Shown: piece after piece, positions 1 through 9,295 of the stretch
How the letters are laid out: every line of letters begins with the position of its first letter
Position numbering within the stretch: the first letter of the stretch is position 1
Origin: Actinomadura rupiterrae
Lineage (GTDB): Bacteria > Actinomycetota > Actinomycetes > Streptosporangiales > Streptosporangiaceae
Assembly: GCF_024172125.1 (NCBI RefSeq)
Contig: NZ_JAMZEA010000006.1
Span: 434,001 to 498,000, forward strand
Direction of reading: 5' to 3'
DNA: 64,000 nt
Notes under the pieces: model-generated
The model's input: only the letters and a program-made list of their open reading frames with translations
What the model was told of the DNA's origin: nothing
Database searches by the model: none
Position numbers and translations under genes: made by a program

Positions 1-243
1 GACGTCCTGGAGGGCACGGTCTACCCCGCGCTGGCCCGCCTTGAGCGGGAGGGACGGCTGGCCACCCGGCTGGTCGCGTCCAGCAGCGGGCCCGCGCGCA
101 AGTACTACCGGCTCACCGCGGCCGGGCACCAAGCCCTGGCCGACGGAACCGCCGGCTGGAGCCGGCACGTCGCCAGTGTCGACGCCGTCCTGAACCGGCC
201 GCTGTCGGCAACTCCCCCCACAGCACCGCAGAGAGGTTCCTGA
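1..243 (+). CDS. PadR-family transcriptional regulator, C-terminal part
   Basis: The frame is open from base 1 to TGA at 241-243, giving 80 residues of a gene that begins outside the window. The segment GTVYPALARLEREG at residues 5-18, followed by KYYRLTAAG, is the end of the recognition helix and the wing of the PadR winged helix. PadR proteins are dimeric repressors that often control a co-transcribed membrane protein. Here the next gene starts one base after the stop, so the two are surely co-transcribed. The family call is firm; the ligand and target are unknown. Confidence 0.85.
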   Translation, partial: DVLEGTVYPALARLEREGRLATRLVASSSGPARKYYRLTAAGHQALADGTAGWSRHVASVDAVLNRPLSATPPTAPQRGS

Positions 244-244
244 C

Positions 245-790
245 ATGCCTCAGCACACCGTCACCTGGCTCGATCGGCTGCGCATCGAGTGGGTCGTCTG
301 GTCGCTCGACCAGCGCCTCTACGACCTGCACCCGCGGGTCCGCGTCGCCCGGCGGCGCGAGGTCCGCGCCAACCTGCTGGAGGCGGCGATGGAGGTCGGC
401 GCGGCGGAGGCGGTGCGCCGGATCGGCAACGCCCGGACCCTCGCGGAGGGCTTCCGGGCCGCCGAACGTGGCGATGGCCCCCGCTACTCCTGGATCGCCG
501 CGACGACCTTCCTACTCACCGCCCCGCTGCTGTTCAACTTCTTCCTCGACGAGGCCGCGAAGGCCTACCAGCAGGCGATCACCGCCACCAGCCCGCACTC
601 GGACGGCACCTACATCTGGAGCGGCATCGCCTGGCTGCAAAGCTCGGTCACCATCGTCGTCCACCATGGCGAGGCCACCCGCAGCGGCGGAGCCTGGACG
701 CCCCTCGACTACGTCCTGCTGCTGGTCGGCGCGATCGCCTGCGGCCGCCTTTGGCGGGCCCTCCCCCGCCGCAGTAACACAGCCGCCTGA
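245..790 (+). CDS. Membrane protein with HAAS-like N-terminal domain
   Basis: This 181-residue protein starts with ATG one base after the PadR stop, with AGAGG just upstream. Residues 8-75 are helical and charged and resemble the HAAS/DUF1700-type domain that usually sits behind PadR regulators in actinobacteria and firmicutes. Two hydrophobic segments follow, at about residues 82-100 and 155-170. Its molecular job is unknown. By context it is probably the membrane partner controlled by PadR. A second PadR/membrane-protein pair of the same design is present at 21.7-22.8 kb. Confidence 0.7.
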   Translation: MPQHTVTWLDRLRIEWVVWSLDQRLYDLHPRVRVARRREVRANLLEAAMEVGAAEAVRRIGNARTLAEGFRAAERGDGPRYSWIAATTFLLTAPLLFNFFLDEAAKAYQQAITATSPHSDGTYIWSGIAWLQSSVTIVVHHGEATRSGGAWTPLDYVLLLVGAIACGRLWRALPRRSNTAA

Positions 791-795
791 TAACG

Positions 796-822
796 GCACG
801 GCCTGTGGTGTGGAGGCCGTGC
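796..822 (+). terminator. Hairpin terminator after the PadR/HAAS pair
   Basis: A perfect 9-bp inverted repeat, GCACGGCCT and AGGCCGTGC with a 9-base loop, lies five bases past the stop at 790. There is no clear T-run, as is common in high-GC actinobacteria. It also lies about 90 bases beyond the end of ureD on the other strand and may serve both directions. Confidence 0.6.
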
Positions 823-911
823 TGCCGACCGACGGGATGGTCTACCTCCGGACCAGCATCGGAATCGGCGCGCTGACACACAGCCACTGAAGCGTCCGAA
901 TAGAACGTCGC

Positions 912-1736
912 TTATTGGGTGTGGTGGCCCAGGTGGCGTAGGGCGGCGTTGAGGCAGTGCTGGAGGTGGCCGGCGTCGGGGGCGATGGCGGTGAGGAGCA
1001 CTCCCGGGCCGGGAAGCGGCGTGATGACGCCTTGGGCCGGTGGGGTGTCGAGGTGGTGGGGCTCGGGTGGGTGGTCTTCGTAGGCGGGGTCGATGATGAG
1101 GAGCTGGCCGGTGGCGCGGTTGCCGGCGAGGACGGCGGGGCCGTCCCAGCCCTGGGCGCCGGGGCCGTAGGTGTTGTGCTGGTCCAGGAGCGTCCGGCCG
1201 TCGCGGCGCAGGGTGATGCGGGTGCTGAGGCGCCCTGGGGGTTCGTGGGGCCGTCCGAGGATCTGCTGCTCGCTCAGGACGAGGCGGGCGGTGGGGGCCA
1301 GGTCGATGCGGATGCGTTGGCGCAGGTCGCTTCCGGCGGCGGAGATGAGGGGTTCGGGTAGCCAGTGCAGGCGTGCGTGGTCGGCCACGCGCAGGGTCAG
1401 GTCGTGGGTGGCGTGGACGGGGACGGGCCCGGGCAGCGCGATGGTGGCGGCGGCGGTGATGACGTGCAGGTCGGCGCCGGGGCCGACGGTGACCTCGGTG
1501 TGCAGGCGGTCGCCGTTGTGCGGGGCGCTCATGGTGTTCAGGACGCAGACGCGTGCCTGGGTGCCGCGCGAGCGCAGGCGGCGCAGGGAGAACGGGCCGT
1601 CGCCGTCCAGGAGCGGAAGGTCGGTGGCGCCGCCGGCCGACTCGGCGGTGATGCGGGCGGTGGCATGCAGGCCGTAGGCGCCGTGCGGGGTCGGGGCGGT
1701 GTCCGGCGGAGGGTGGACGGGGGGCGCCGCAGTCAT
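912..1736 (-). CDS. ureD: Urease accessory protein UreD
   Basis: This 274-residue protein is the scaffold that, with UreF and UreG, loads nickel into apo-urease. The ATG at 1736 overlaps the UreG stop as ATGA, which indicates translational coupling. The family pattern is visible in the central beta-rich segment, including HLHTEVTVGPGADLHVITA-like strands and LSEQQILGRPHEPPGRLS at about residues 165-182. It is the last gene of the operon, in the order ureAB-C-F-G-D. Length is normal for the family. No metal-binding motif is expected and none is seen. The call rests on sequence pattern plus operon position. Confidence 0.88.
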   Translation of the reverse strand: MTAAPPVHPPPDTAPTPHGAYGLHATARITAESAGGATDLPLLDGDGPFSLRRLRSRGTQARVCVLNTMSAPHNGDRLHTEVTVGPGADLHVITAAATIALPGPVPVHATHDLTLRVADHARLHWLPEPLISAAGSDLRQRIRIDLAPTARLVLSEQQILGRPHEPPGRLSTRITLRRDGRTLLDQHNTYGPGAQGWDGPAVLAGNRATGQLLIIDPAYEDHPPEPHHLDTPPAQGVITPLPGPGVLLTAIAPDAGHLQHCLNAALRHLGHHTQ

Positions 1737-2476
1737 GCGCGGTTGGTGTGGTCGGCGAGGCGAGCGTGGTCGGCGGGGCGGGCTTGGTCGGCGAGGTGGG
1801 CGTGGTCGGCGAGGCGGGCGCGGATCCAGTCGGCGACGGGGTCGATGCCCTGGTCGGTCCTGATGCTGGTGAGGATGACGGGCAGGGTGCCGCGGGCGGC
1901 CCTGGCGTCGCGTTCCATCGCGTCCAGGTCGGCGCCGACGTGCGGGGCGAGATCGGTCTTGTTGATGATCAGGAGGTCGGCGGTGGTGACGCCGGGGCCG
2001 CCCTTGCGGGGGATGTCGTCGCCCCCGGCGGTGTCGATGATGAAGATCTGGTGGTCGACCAGGCCCTTGGAGAAGGTGGCGGTGAGGTTGTCGCCGCCGG
2101 ATTCGATCAGGACCAGGTCGAGGGGGTCGAGGCGTTCCTGGAGGTCTTCGACGGCTTCGAGGTTGGCGGAGATGTCGTCGCGGATGGCGGTGTGCGGGCA
2201 GGCGCCGGTCTCCACGGCGGTGATCCGTTCGTCGGGCAGCACCGCCTGGCGGCGCAGGGCCTCGGCGTCCTCGCGCGTGTAGATGTCGTTGGTGATGACG
2301 GCGATGGACAGGGTGTCGCGCAGCCGCCTGCACAGCGCGGCGACGGTGGCGGTCTTGCCCGACCCCACCGGCCCGCCCAGCCCGATGCGCACGGGACGGC
2401 GGCGTCCGCCGGAGAGGGCGGCAGCGGAAGGGGGGATGAGGTCGGCGTGGACCGGGTCGGTGTGGTGCAGGTGCAT
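1733..2476 (-). CDS. ureG: Urease accessory GTPase UreG
   Basis: This 247-residue GTPase drives nickel insertion into urease. The P-loop GGPVGSGKTA sits at about residues 37-46. The CPH nickel motif (about residue 97), ESGGDNLTATFS and NKTD follow in the usual order. The ATG at 2476 is chosen because GGAAGG lies five bases upstream; a TTG four codons earlier has no such site. The protein is longer than a typical UreG (about 205-225 residues). It has a short N-terminal His cluster (MHLHHTDPVH) and a C-terminal tail of RLADHA-type repeats. No ureE is present in the cluster, so the His-rich start might help hold nickel; that is inference. Confidence 0.93.
   Translation of the reverse strand: MHLHHTDPVHADLIPPSAAALSGGRRRPVRIGLGGPVGSGKTATVAALCRRLRDTLSIAVITNDIYTREDAEALRRQAVLPDERITAVETGACPHTAIRDDISANLEAVEDLQERLDPLDLVLIESGGDNLTATFSKGLVDHQIFIIDTAGGDDIPRKGGPGVTTADLLIINKTDLAPHVGADLDAMERDARAARGTLPVILTSIRTDQGIDPVADWIRARLADHAHLADQARPADHARLADHTNRA
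1749..1820. repeat. 18-bp tandem repeat, four units, in the 3' end of ureG
   Basis: Four 18-bp units (1749-1766, 1767-1784, 1785-1802, 1803-1820) share the core TGGTCGGCG on the plus strand. Read on the coding strand they give six-residue units of the type RLADHA. Being a multiple of three, the array keeps ureG in frame. Confidence 0.85.
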
Positions 2477-2524
2477 GGCGCCTTCCAAAGTGGCGGTCCG
2501 GATGGGCGGACAAGCAGGGACGTG

Positions 2525-3202
2525 TCAGCTGGCGAACAGGCGCACCGGCCAGGTCGCGTGCTGTTCGGCGGTGATGTCCAGCAGCGGCGCGGACGCGGCG
2601 GGGAGTGCGTCGACGCCGTCCACCGGTAGTCGCGCGGCGTGCTCGCTGGCCTGGGCAGCGGTGTGTTCGATGGCGCCGCTGAGGCGGGCCAGGACGGCGG
2701 TGGCCTGGAAGGGGTCCAGGCCCAGCAGGCGGACCGCGGCGTTCACCGGCCCGCAGACGCTGTCGTAGGCGGCGGCTTGGGCGGCGTCCTGCGGGGACAG
2801 ACCGGCGGTGCGCGCGACCAGGCCGAGCACGACGGGATGATGCGCACCCGCCGGACGCGCCGCCGCGAGCCGGTCCAGGTCAGGGCTGGGCCAGACGGCG
2901 CGGGCGGCGCGCATCAGCTGCCGGCCGAGCCTGCGCGCGACCTGGCGCAGCGCCGGGGAGGGGGTGCGGGCGTCGGCGGCGTCGTCCAGGAGGAGCGGGT
3001 CGTGCCCGCTCGCCGCCGCGGCGGCCAGGGCCGCGGCGACCAGGCCGGCGGTGGAGAGGCGTCCCCGGCAGAACTCCTCCAGGGACGCGGTGTCGTGGAC
3101 GCGCCCGGCCGCGATGGCGGCCTCGGCCCCGCCGGAGTGCGCGTGGCCTCCGGCGGGGAAGCGCCCGTCACTCAAGATCAGCAAGGACACCGGGCTCACC
3201 AT
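2525..3202 (-). CDS. ureF: Urease accessory protein UreF
   Basis: This 225-residue alpha-helical protein acts in the UreD-F-G nickel-loading complex as the gate for UreG. The family opening LLILSDGRFPAGGHAHSGG is present at about residues 7-25, followed by the typical RLSTAG and VCGPVNAAVRLLGLDP segments. The ATG at 3202 has GGAGG only one base upstream; a GTG one codon later is nearly as likely. It lies 47 bp downstream of ureC and 48 bp upstream of ureG. Three 9-bp copies of a GTCAGAAGA-type repeat lie across the ureC stop just upstream. Confidence 0.93.
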   Translation of the reverse strand: MVSPVSLLILSDGRFPAGGHAHSGGAEAAIAAGRVHDTASLEEFCRGRLSTAGLVAAALAAAAASGHDPLLLDDAADARTPSPALRQVARRLGRQLMRAARAVWPSPDLDRLAAARPAGAHHPVVLGLVARTAGLSPQDAAQAAAYDSVCGPVNAAVRLLGLDPFQATAVLARLSGAIEHTAAQASEHAARLPVDGVDALPAASAPLLDITAEQHATWPVRLFAS

Positions 3203-3249
3203 GCCTCCAGGACGACGGGGACCGACACGGGTCAGAAGAGTCAGAAGAG

Positions 3250-5050
<1,801 letters not shown>

Positions 5051-5058
<8 letters not shown>

Positions 5059-5710
5059 CCAGCGCGCCCCCGACCGTCCCGCGCAGCCCCGCCACGACCC
5101 GCTCGCCCTGCAACGGGACGAGATCGACCTCGACGCGGCACCCCGTCTCGAAGCGCCGCGACTTGCCGGCGGGGATGTTCAGGCGCTTGCCGTAGGCGCA
5201 CCCGCGGTCGGGCTCGGCGTCCGCGGCCCCCGGCACCGGACGGATCTCCAGCGCCGGATTCACCTCGTAGAAGTGGTAGTGCGAGCCGACCTGCACCGCC
5301 CGGTCCCCGCTGTTGCGGACCTCGACCCGCGTCACCGGCAGCCCCTCGTTGATCAGCACCGGCTCGGCCGCGTGCTCGACATGGCCGGGCCCTGCGACGT
5401 CGTCCCGGGCGGGGATGGGGTCGGTGATGGTCACCAGCTTGGTGCCGTCCGGGAACGTCGCCTCCACCTGGACCGTCTCGATCATCTCCGGGACGCCCTC
5501 CATCACGTCCTCGCGGGTGAGCACGCCCCGCCCCGACGACATCAGCTCCCGCACCGTCCTGCCGTCCCTGGCCCCCTCCAGCACATGGACGGTCAGCAGC
5601 GCCATCGCCTCGGGATAGTTCAGCCGCAGCCCCCGGGCCCGCCGCTTGGCGGCCACCTCGGCGGCCACATGGATCAGCAGCCGCTCCTGCTCGTGATGGG
5701 TCAGATGCAC
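5051..5710 (-). CDS. ureAB: Urease gamma-beta fusion subunit
   Basis: One 219-residue chain carries urease gamma (about residues 1-100, opening MHLTHHEQERLL, with LNYPEA and VREL) and beta (about 105-219, with EVRNSGDRAVQVGSHYHFYE and GKRLNIPAG). The GTG at 5710 is chosen because GGAGGAGG sits six bases upstream and because it matches the usual gamma N-terminus; the longer open frame to 5827 would add an unrelated leader. Fused gamma-beta chains are known in some actinobacteria and in Helicobacter. This is the first gene of the operon, so the promoter should lie between here and about 5.94 kb. Confidence 0.95.
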
Positions 5711-5879
5711 GATCGTCCTCCTCCAGCCCACCCGCGGACACCCCGCCGGGTCCCCCACGAGGCGAGCGTCACCGGCGTCCCCGGGCCCGCTTCGAACTCC
5801 ACCACCCCAACGCGGCTCCTCGCTCACGAACTCCCACAGAAAGCAAGAAGACCGGAGCCCGCCGCAAATGAATTACACA

Positions 5880-5940
5880 AATAGAGTGTTAAAAGCATGT
5901 AACGGCCGCGTTTAACCTGCAAGACGCTTTTTGCATACCC
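5880..5940 (-). promoter_or_regulatory. AT-rich region with two inverted repeats upstream of ureAB
   Basis: This is one of the most AT-rich stretches in the window and lies 170-230 bp before the ureAB GTG. It holds GTTA-N8-TAAC (5888-5903) and TGCAA-N8-TTGCA (5918-5935). The second resembles the nickel regulator (Nur) half-sites, but the spacer is 8 instead of the published 5, so no regulator is assigned. It probably carries the urease promoter. A clean -35/-10 pair could not be fixed. Confidence 0.4.
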
Positions 5941-6013
5941 GCCTCGAAGCCCGCGATGACAGCGACAGCCAGTGCCGTTTCGCTGCACTCAGGCGCCGTC
6001 TATGGGGGTGTCG

Positions 6014-6625
6014 TCAGAGGTAGTCCCGCCAGAACGGCACGGTGGCTTGGGGCGCCCAGTCCTCGGGATGCTCGGGACGGGGTCCTTCGAACTCCTGGTT
6101 GATGTAGTCGAGCAGGTCAGCGCCGTAATAGATGATGTCGCTGCCCCACATCGACAAGACCGGGTGGCCGAAGCCGCCGTGACCTGCGGGCAAGAACCTA
6201 TGCCCGTAGACGGGAACCATCCTCGGCACCCCATCCAGCTGCGACCGCGCCAGGTCAACGGCCGCTTCGCCGGAATCCGGCCGCTCGCCCCAGGCATCTT
6301 GCCAATGCCCGTGCTCGACGTCCCGAAGCAGGGCGTCGATCGGCCAGTCAAGGCGCTGGCGAAGTTCGTCGGGGTCGCCGTTGCGCCAGTCCGGCCATGG
6401 CCTCTCCCACGCGTAACCAACGCCCGGCTCCTCTTCCCGTGGTTCGTGGACCGGCAGGCCCGCAGCGAGGAAGGCCCGGTGGTCGTCGGCGAACTCGAAC
6501 CCGTACTCGCGCTCGATGCGAGCGACCTCTGCGTCGGTCAGGCCTGCCTCGATCACGCAGCAGCCAAGTTGGGCCAAGCGATGCGCGGCCAACCTTCCGA
6601 GCTGAGCCCCTCCTTCGGCGATCAC
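6014..6625 (-). CDS. SMI1/KNR4-like protein
   Basis: This 203-residue protein has the SMI1/KNR4 opening at residues 28-55 (GLTDAEVARIEREYGFEFADDHRAFL), followed by an acidic, Trp-rich body (PWPDWRNGD, WPIDALLRDVEHGHW, YGADLLDYINQEF). This superfamily includes immunity proteins of polymorphic toxin systems and also proteins of unknown function. No toxin gene lies nearby, so an immunity role is not supported here. The GTG at 6625 follows the hexamer TACGGT by 6 bases, which suggests a leaderless mRNA. Confidence 0.7.
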   Translation of the reverse strand: MIAEGGAQLGRLAAHRLAQLGCCVIEAGLTDAEVARIEREYGFEFADDHRAFLAAGLPVHEPREEEPGVGYAWERPWPDWRNGDPDELRQRLDWPIDALLRDVEHGHWQDAWGERPDSGEAAVDLARSQLDGVPRMVPVYGHRFLPAGHGGFGHPVLSMWGSDIIYYGADLLDYINQEFEGPRPEHPEDWAPQATVPFWRDYL

Positions 6626-6664
6626 GCCCGAACCGTACCGCGGCCGCCCCAGCAGAACCGATCG

Positions 6665-7771
6665 CTACAGGGACGCTTGTGAATCAGGTGGAGGGAACTG
6701 CGGGACGCCCCTTGCCCCCGCCAGATCGGCGCCGCGCGCCTCGCGCAGGTCCGCGCCGGACAGGTCCGCACTGCTCAGGTCCGCGCCGTGCAGGTTCGCG
6801 TTGCGCATGGCCGCGCGGCGCAGGTTCGTGCCGATCAGGTCGGCACCGCTCAGATCGGCGTCGGCCAGATCCGTGCTCGTCAGGTTCGCGTCGTTCAGAT
6901 ATGCGCCACTCAGATCCGCGCTGGCCAGTTTCGCGCCGCTGAGGTCCGCGCCACGCAGATCCGCGCCGCGCATACTCGCATGGCTCAGGCTTGCGCCGCG
7001 CAGGTTCGCGCCGCTCAACACTGCGCGGCTCAGGTCCGCGCCGCGCAATGTGGCATCGCGCAGATCCGCGGTGAGCAGGGTGGCGTCGCGCAGATCGATG
7101 ATGGCGTGGTCGGGGTCGCGACGTCCCAGGACGGTAAGGGCGGCCTGCAGGTCGGGCCGCAGGCGACCGACCGCATCGGGGTCGTCCTGGAGATGGTCGG
7201 GTGCGACAGGCGCGTTGGCGTCGTTGTCGTGGGAGTGCTCGCGGACGAACGCGGCCAGCACCTCGACGATGGTGGGGTGGTCGCGGGCGGAGTCGGCGGC
7301 GATGCGTTCAAGGGCGTAGATGCCGCCGATGCGGATGTCGAGCCTGTCGGAGCCGATCTGCTCGATGGCCTTGGTGTACCGCTCGGTCACCTGTCCCTGC
7401 TCGGTCAGTTCGGCCGTCTGGCGGGCCGCCTGCTCGCTGTGGGCTAGGGCGCGGCGGGCAGTGGTGGCGTTGTGCGCGGTGTAGTAGATCGCCACCGTGG
7501 CCAGCACCCCGGTCAGCACGCCCAGAGCCTGACCGCGGATGGAGCTGAGCGCGTCCGCCCGGTCCTTGGCTGACAGGTCCTTGTCGTGAATGCCGTCGAG
7601 ATGGTGCAGCACCCACGCCGCGCCCGGCCCGGCCACCACCCACACCGCGCCCACCACCGCCACGGCCGCCAACAGCCCGCCGACGGCCGTGGCCACCACG
7701 GGAAGGCGCGCTCTCCACCACGGTCGGGTCGTCGCCTCCGCCGGATCGCCAGCGCCAGGCTGTCGCATCAT
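6665..7771 (-). CDS. Membrane-anchored pentapeptide-repeat protein
   Basis: About 368 residues. Two membrane segments come first (about 24-50 and 80-105), then a charged linker with the family stretch QIGSDRLDIRIGGIYALERIA. From about residue 215 to 355 there are more than 20 tandem A(D/N)LXX pentapeptides, predicted to fold as a right-handed quadrilateral beta-helix. This architecture is common and of unknown function in actinomycetes. The start is uncertain: ATG at 7771 or 7768, with no clear ribosome site; a longer frame to 7849 adds a basic leader. The repeats show as a strong 15-bp periodicity in the DNA at 6735-7075. Confidence 0.82.
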   Translation of the reverse strand: MMRQPGAGDPAEATTRPWWRARLPVVATAVGGLLAAVAVVGAVWVVAGPGAAWVLHHLDGIHDKDLSAKDRADALSSIRGQALGVLTGVLATVAIYYTAHNATTARRALAHSEQAARQTAELTEQGQVTERYTKAIEQIGSDRLDIRIGGIYALERIAADSARDHPTIVEVLAAFVREHSHDNDANAPVAPDHLQDDPDAVGRLRPDLQAALTVLGRRDPDHAIIDLRDATLLTADLRDATLRGADLSRAVLSGANLRGASLSHASMRGADLRGADLSGAKLASADLSGAYLNDANLTSTDLADADLSGADLIGTNLRRAAMRNANLHGADLSSADLSGADLREARGADLAGARGVPQFPPPDSQASL

Positions 7772-7957
7772 CGCCACGTTTCTGAGACGCCCGGCACGGG
7801 TCGCACGGATGCACCCGCCGAGAGATCGTTTCCTCGAACGCTGGGGCATCTGGGCAGCGTCCCCGTGGAGTGGCGTCGGACGGCGGGGCGGCGTAGGTGA
7901 ACCGGAGTTCGGTCCGGGACGTGCCTTGCAGTGACCGCCGCGACACCAGGGGAGATC

Positions 7958-8236
7958 ATGCGAGTTCAGCGCATTGTCGGCGCCTCATTGGTGGCGGGTC
8001 TGATCGGAGTAGGCGGGATCGTCCTGGCCGACGGCGCTGCCGCCTCCGACCTGACCTGTCATGACACCGCCGGACGCTCGTACCTGCCGGGAGATCAGGT
8101 CAGCGTCGGAGGACGCGTTCTGGAATGCCGGCTCGGGCAGACCGCCGACGGGAGTTCCGCCTGGGTGGACATCGGTCCGGCCCTCGAAGGCTGGGCGCCG
8201 CCGTCCCACAACCCGCCCGCGCCGCTGGAACCCTGA
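7958..8236 (+). CDS. Small secreted protein
   Basis: 92 residues. The ATG at 7958 is preceded by AGGGGAG at good spacing. Residues 1-30 form a signal peptide (basic start, hydrophobic GASLVAGLIGVGGIVLA core, then DGAAAS). The mature part is about 60 residues with two cysteines (in LTCHD and LECRL) that probably form one disulfide, and it ends in a Pro-rich tail. Not recognised as a named family. Confidence 0.6.
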   Translation: MRVQRIVGASLVAGLIGVGGIVLADGAAASDLTCHDTAGRSYLPGDQVSVGGRVLECRLGQTADGSSAWVDIGPALEGWAPPSHNPPAPLEP

Positions 8237-8255
8237 CCGGAGCCGTAATGAAGGT

Positions 8256-8288
8256 GCGACTCCGGCGGGACGAGTCCGCCGGAGTCGC
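8256..8288. terminator. Bidirectional hairpin terminator
   Basis: A perfect 13-bp stem, GCGACTCCGGCGG and CCGCCGGAGTCGC with a 7-base loop, is followed by TTTGGTT on the plus strand. It sits between two convergent genes, 20 bases after the small secreted protein and 10 bases after the oxidoreductase on the other strand. Confidence 0.85.
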
Positions 8289-8297
8289 TTTGGTTCG

Positions 8298-9206
8298 TCA
8301 GGTGATGGTGAGGACGGCCTTTCCCTGGATAGTGCGGTCCTGGAGCGCGGTGATGGCCTCGGGGAGCTGCGTCCAGTCCTTGACCAGGCCGAGTTCCGGC
8401 TTCACTTTGCCGGACGCGACGAGGTCGACCAGCAGTCGCAGATCGGGTCCGGCGGGCTGGGGCTGCGCGTAGGACAGGTAGCTGAGCAGGCGGGCGCCCT
8501 CGTGGCCGCCGACGAAGTCGTAGATGTCGATCCCGGTCTTCTCGCCGCTGCTGGTGCCGAGGAGGACGACCGTGCCGTCCGGAGCGATCTTGGTGATCGC
8601 ACCGGCGAGTTCCTGCCCGCCGACCGACTCCAGGACGAGCTCGAACGTGCCGGTCGCGTCCGCCACGTCGGGCACGACGGCGGCCGCTCCGATCCGGGTC
8701 AGCCGATCCGCGGCGTCCGGACGGGCGACGGCCGTCACCTCCGCACCGCTCAACGCGGCCAGCGCGACCTGGAATCCGCCGACACCGCCGCCGGCGCCCG
8801 TGACCAGGACCCGGCGGCCCAGGACGCTGCCGCCCAAGCGCAACGTCCGCAATGCCGTCAGCCCTGCCATGGGGAGCGACGCGGCCTGCTCCATCTCGAC
8901 CGCGTCCGGCACCGTGGCCAGGCGCGATGTCGGCACGGCGGCCAGCTCCGCCCAGCCGCCCTCGTCGACGATCGCCACCACGCGATCGCCGTGCTTCGGC
9001 CCGGTCCCGTCGGCGGCGGCCTCGACCACGACGCCGGCGACGTCCTGGCCCGGACGCCAGTCCTGCTTCCGGCGCGCGAGCAGCGCCAGCTCACCGCGGT
9101 TGATCGAGAACGCGCGGACGGCGACCAGCGCCTCGTCCTCGCGCGGCGCGGGATCGGGCACTTCGCGAATGACCGTTCCATCCGGGGTGTTCACCACTGA
9201 TCTCAT
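8298..9206 (-). CDS. MDR-family NADPH:quinone oxidoreductase
   Basis: 302 residues of the medium-chain dehydrogenase/reductase superfamily, quinone-reductase branch. The N-terminal GroES-like part includes INRGE and GQDVAGVVVEAA. The Rossmann part carries the nucleotide motif VLVTGAGGGVGGFQVALA at about residues 137-154. Zinc-site cysteines are absent, as expected for the quinone-reductase branch. It is divergent from a LysR regulator over 89 bp containing two candidate LysR boxes, so it is probably that regulator's target. The substrate is unknown. Confidence 0.85.
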   Translation of the reverse strand: MRSVVNTPDGTVIREVPDPAPREDEALVAVRAFSINRGELALLARRKQDWRPGQDVAGVVVEAAADGTGPKHGDRVVAIVDEGGWAELAAVPTSRLATVPDAVEMEQAASLPMAGLTALRTLRLGGSVLGRRVLVTGAGGGVGGFQVALAALSGAEVTAVARPDAADRLTRIGAAAVVPDVADATGTFELVLESVGGQELAGAITKIAPDGTVVLLGTSSGEKTGIDIYDFVGGHEGARLLSYLSYAQPQPAGPDLRLLVDLVASGKVKPELGLVKDWTQLPEAITALQDRTIQGKAVLTIT

Positions 9207-9213
9207 GCGCTGT

Positions 9214-9280
9214 ATTCCACGCCGGGGAATCCACCGGCATCAACGCGATGTTGCGATGTGCAGGTATCAGGATCGGTGAT
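9214..9280. promoter_or_regulatory. Two LysR-type T-N11-A boxes
   Basis: Two inverted repeats share one geometry: ATTCC-N7-GGAAT at 9214-9230 and ATCA-N7-TGAT at 9266-9280 (the second occupies 9266-9280 including both arms). Both fit the LysR-family T-N11-A rule. Their centres are about 51 bp apart, near five helical turns, as for a paired recognition and activation site. They fill the divergent gap between the oxidoreductase and the LysR gene. Confidence 0.6.
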
Positions 9281-9295
9281 CGATGCGGGGTGTCC

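Noticed and set aside
5711..5827. Longer ureAB start
   Set aside because: The extra N-terminus is unrelated to urease gamma, while the GTG at 5710 has GGAGGAGG upstream and the family N-terminus.
5918..5935. Nur (nickel) box
   Set aside because: Spacer is 8 instead of 5; kept only as an unassigned palindrome.
6014..6625. Immunity protein of a polymorphic toxin
   Set aside because: SMI1/KNR4 fold is suggestive, but there is no toxin or secretion gene nearby.
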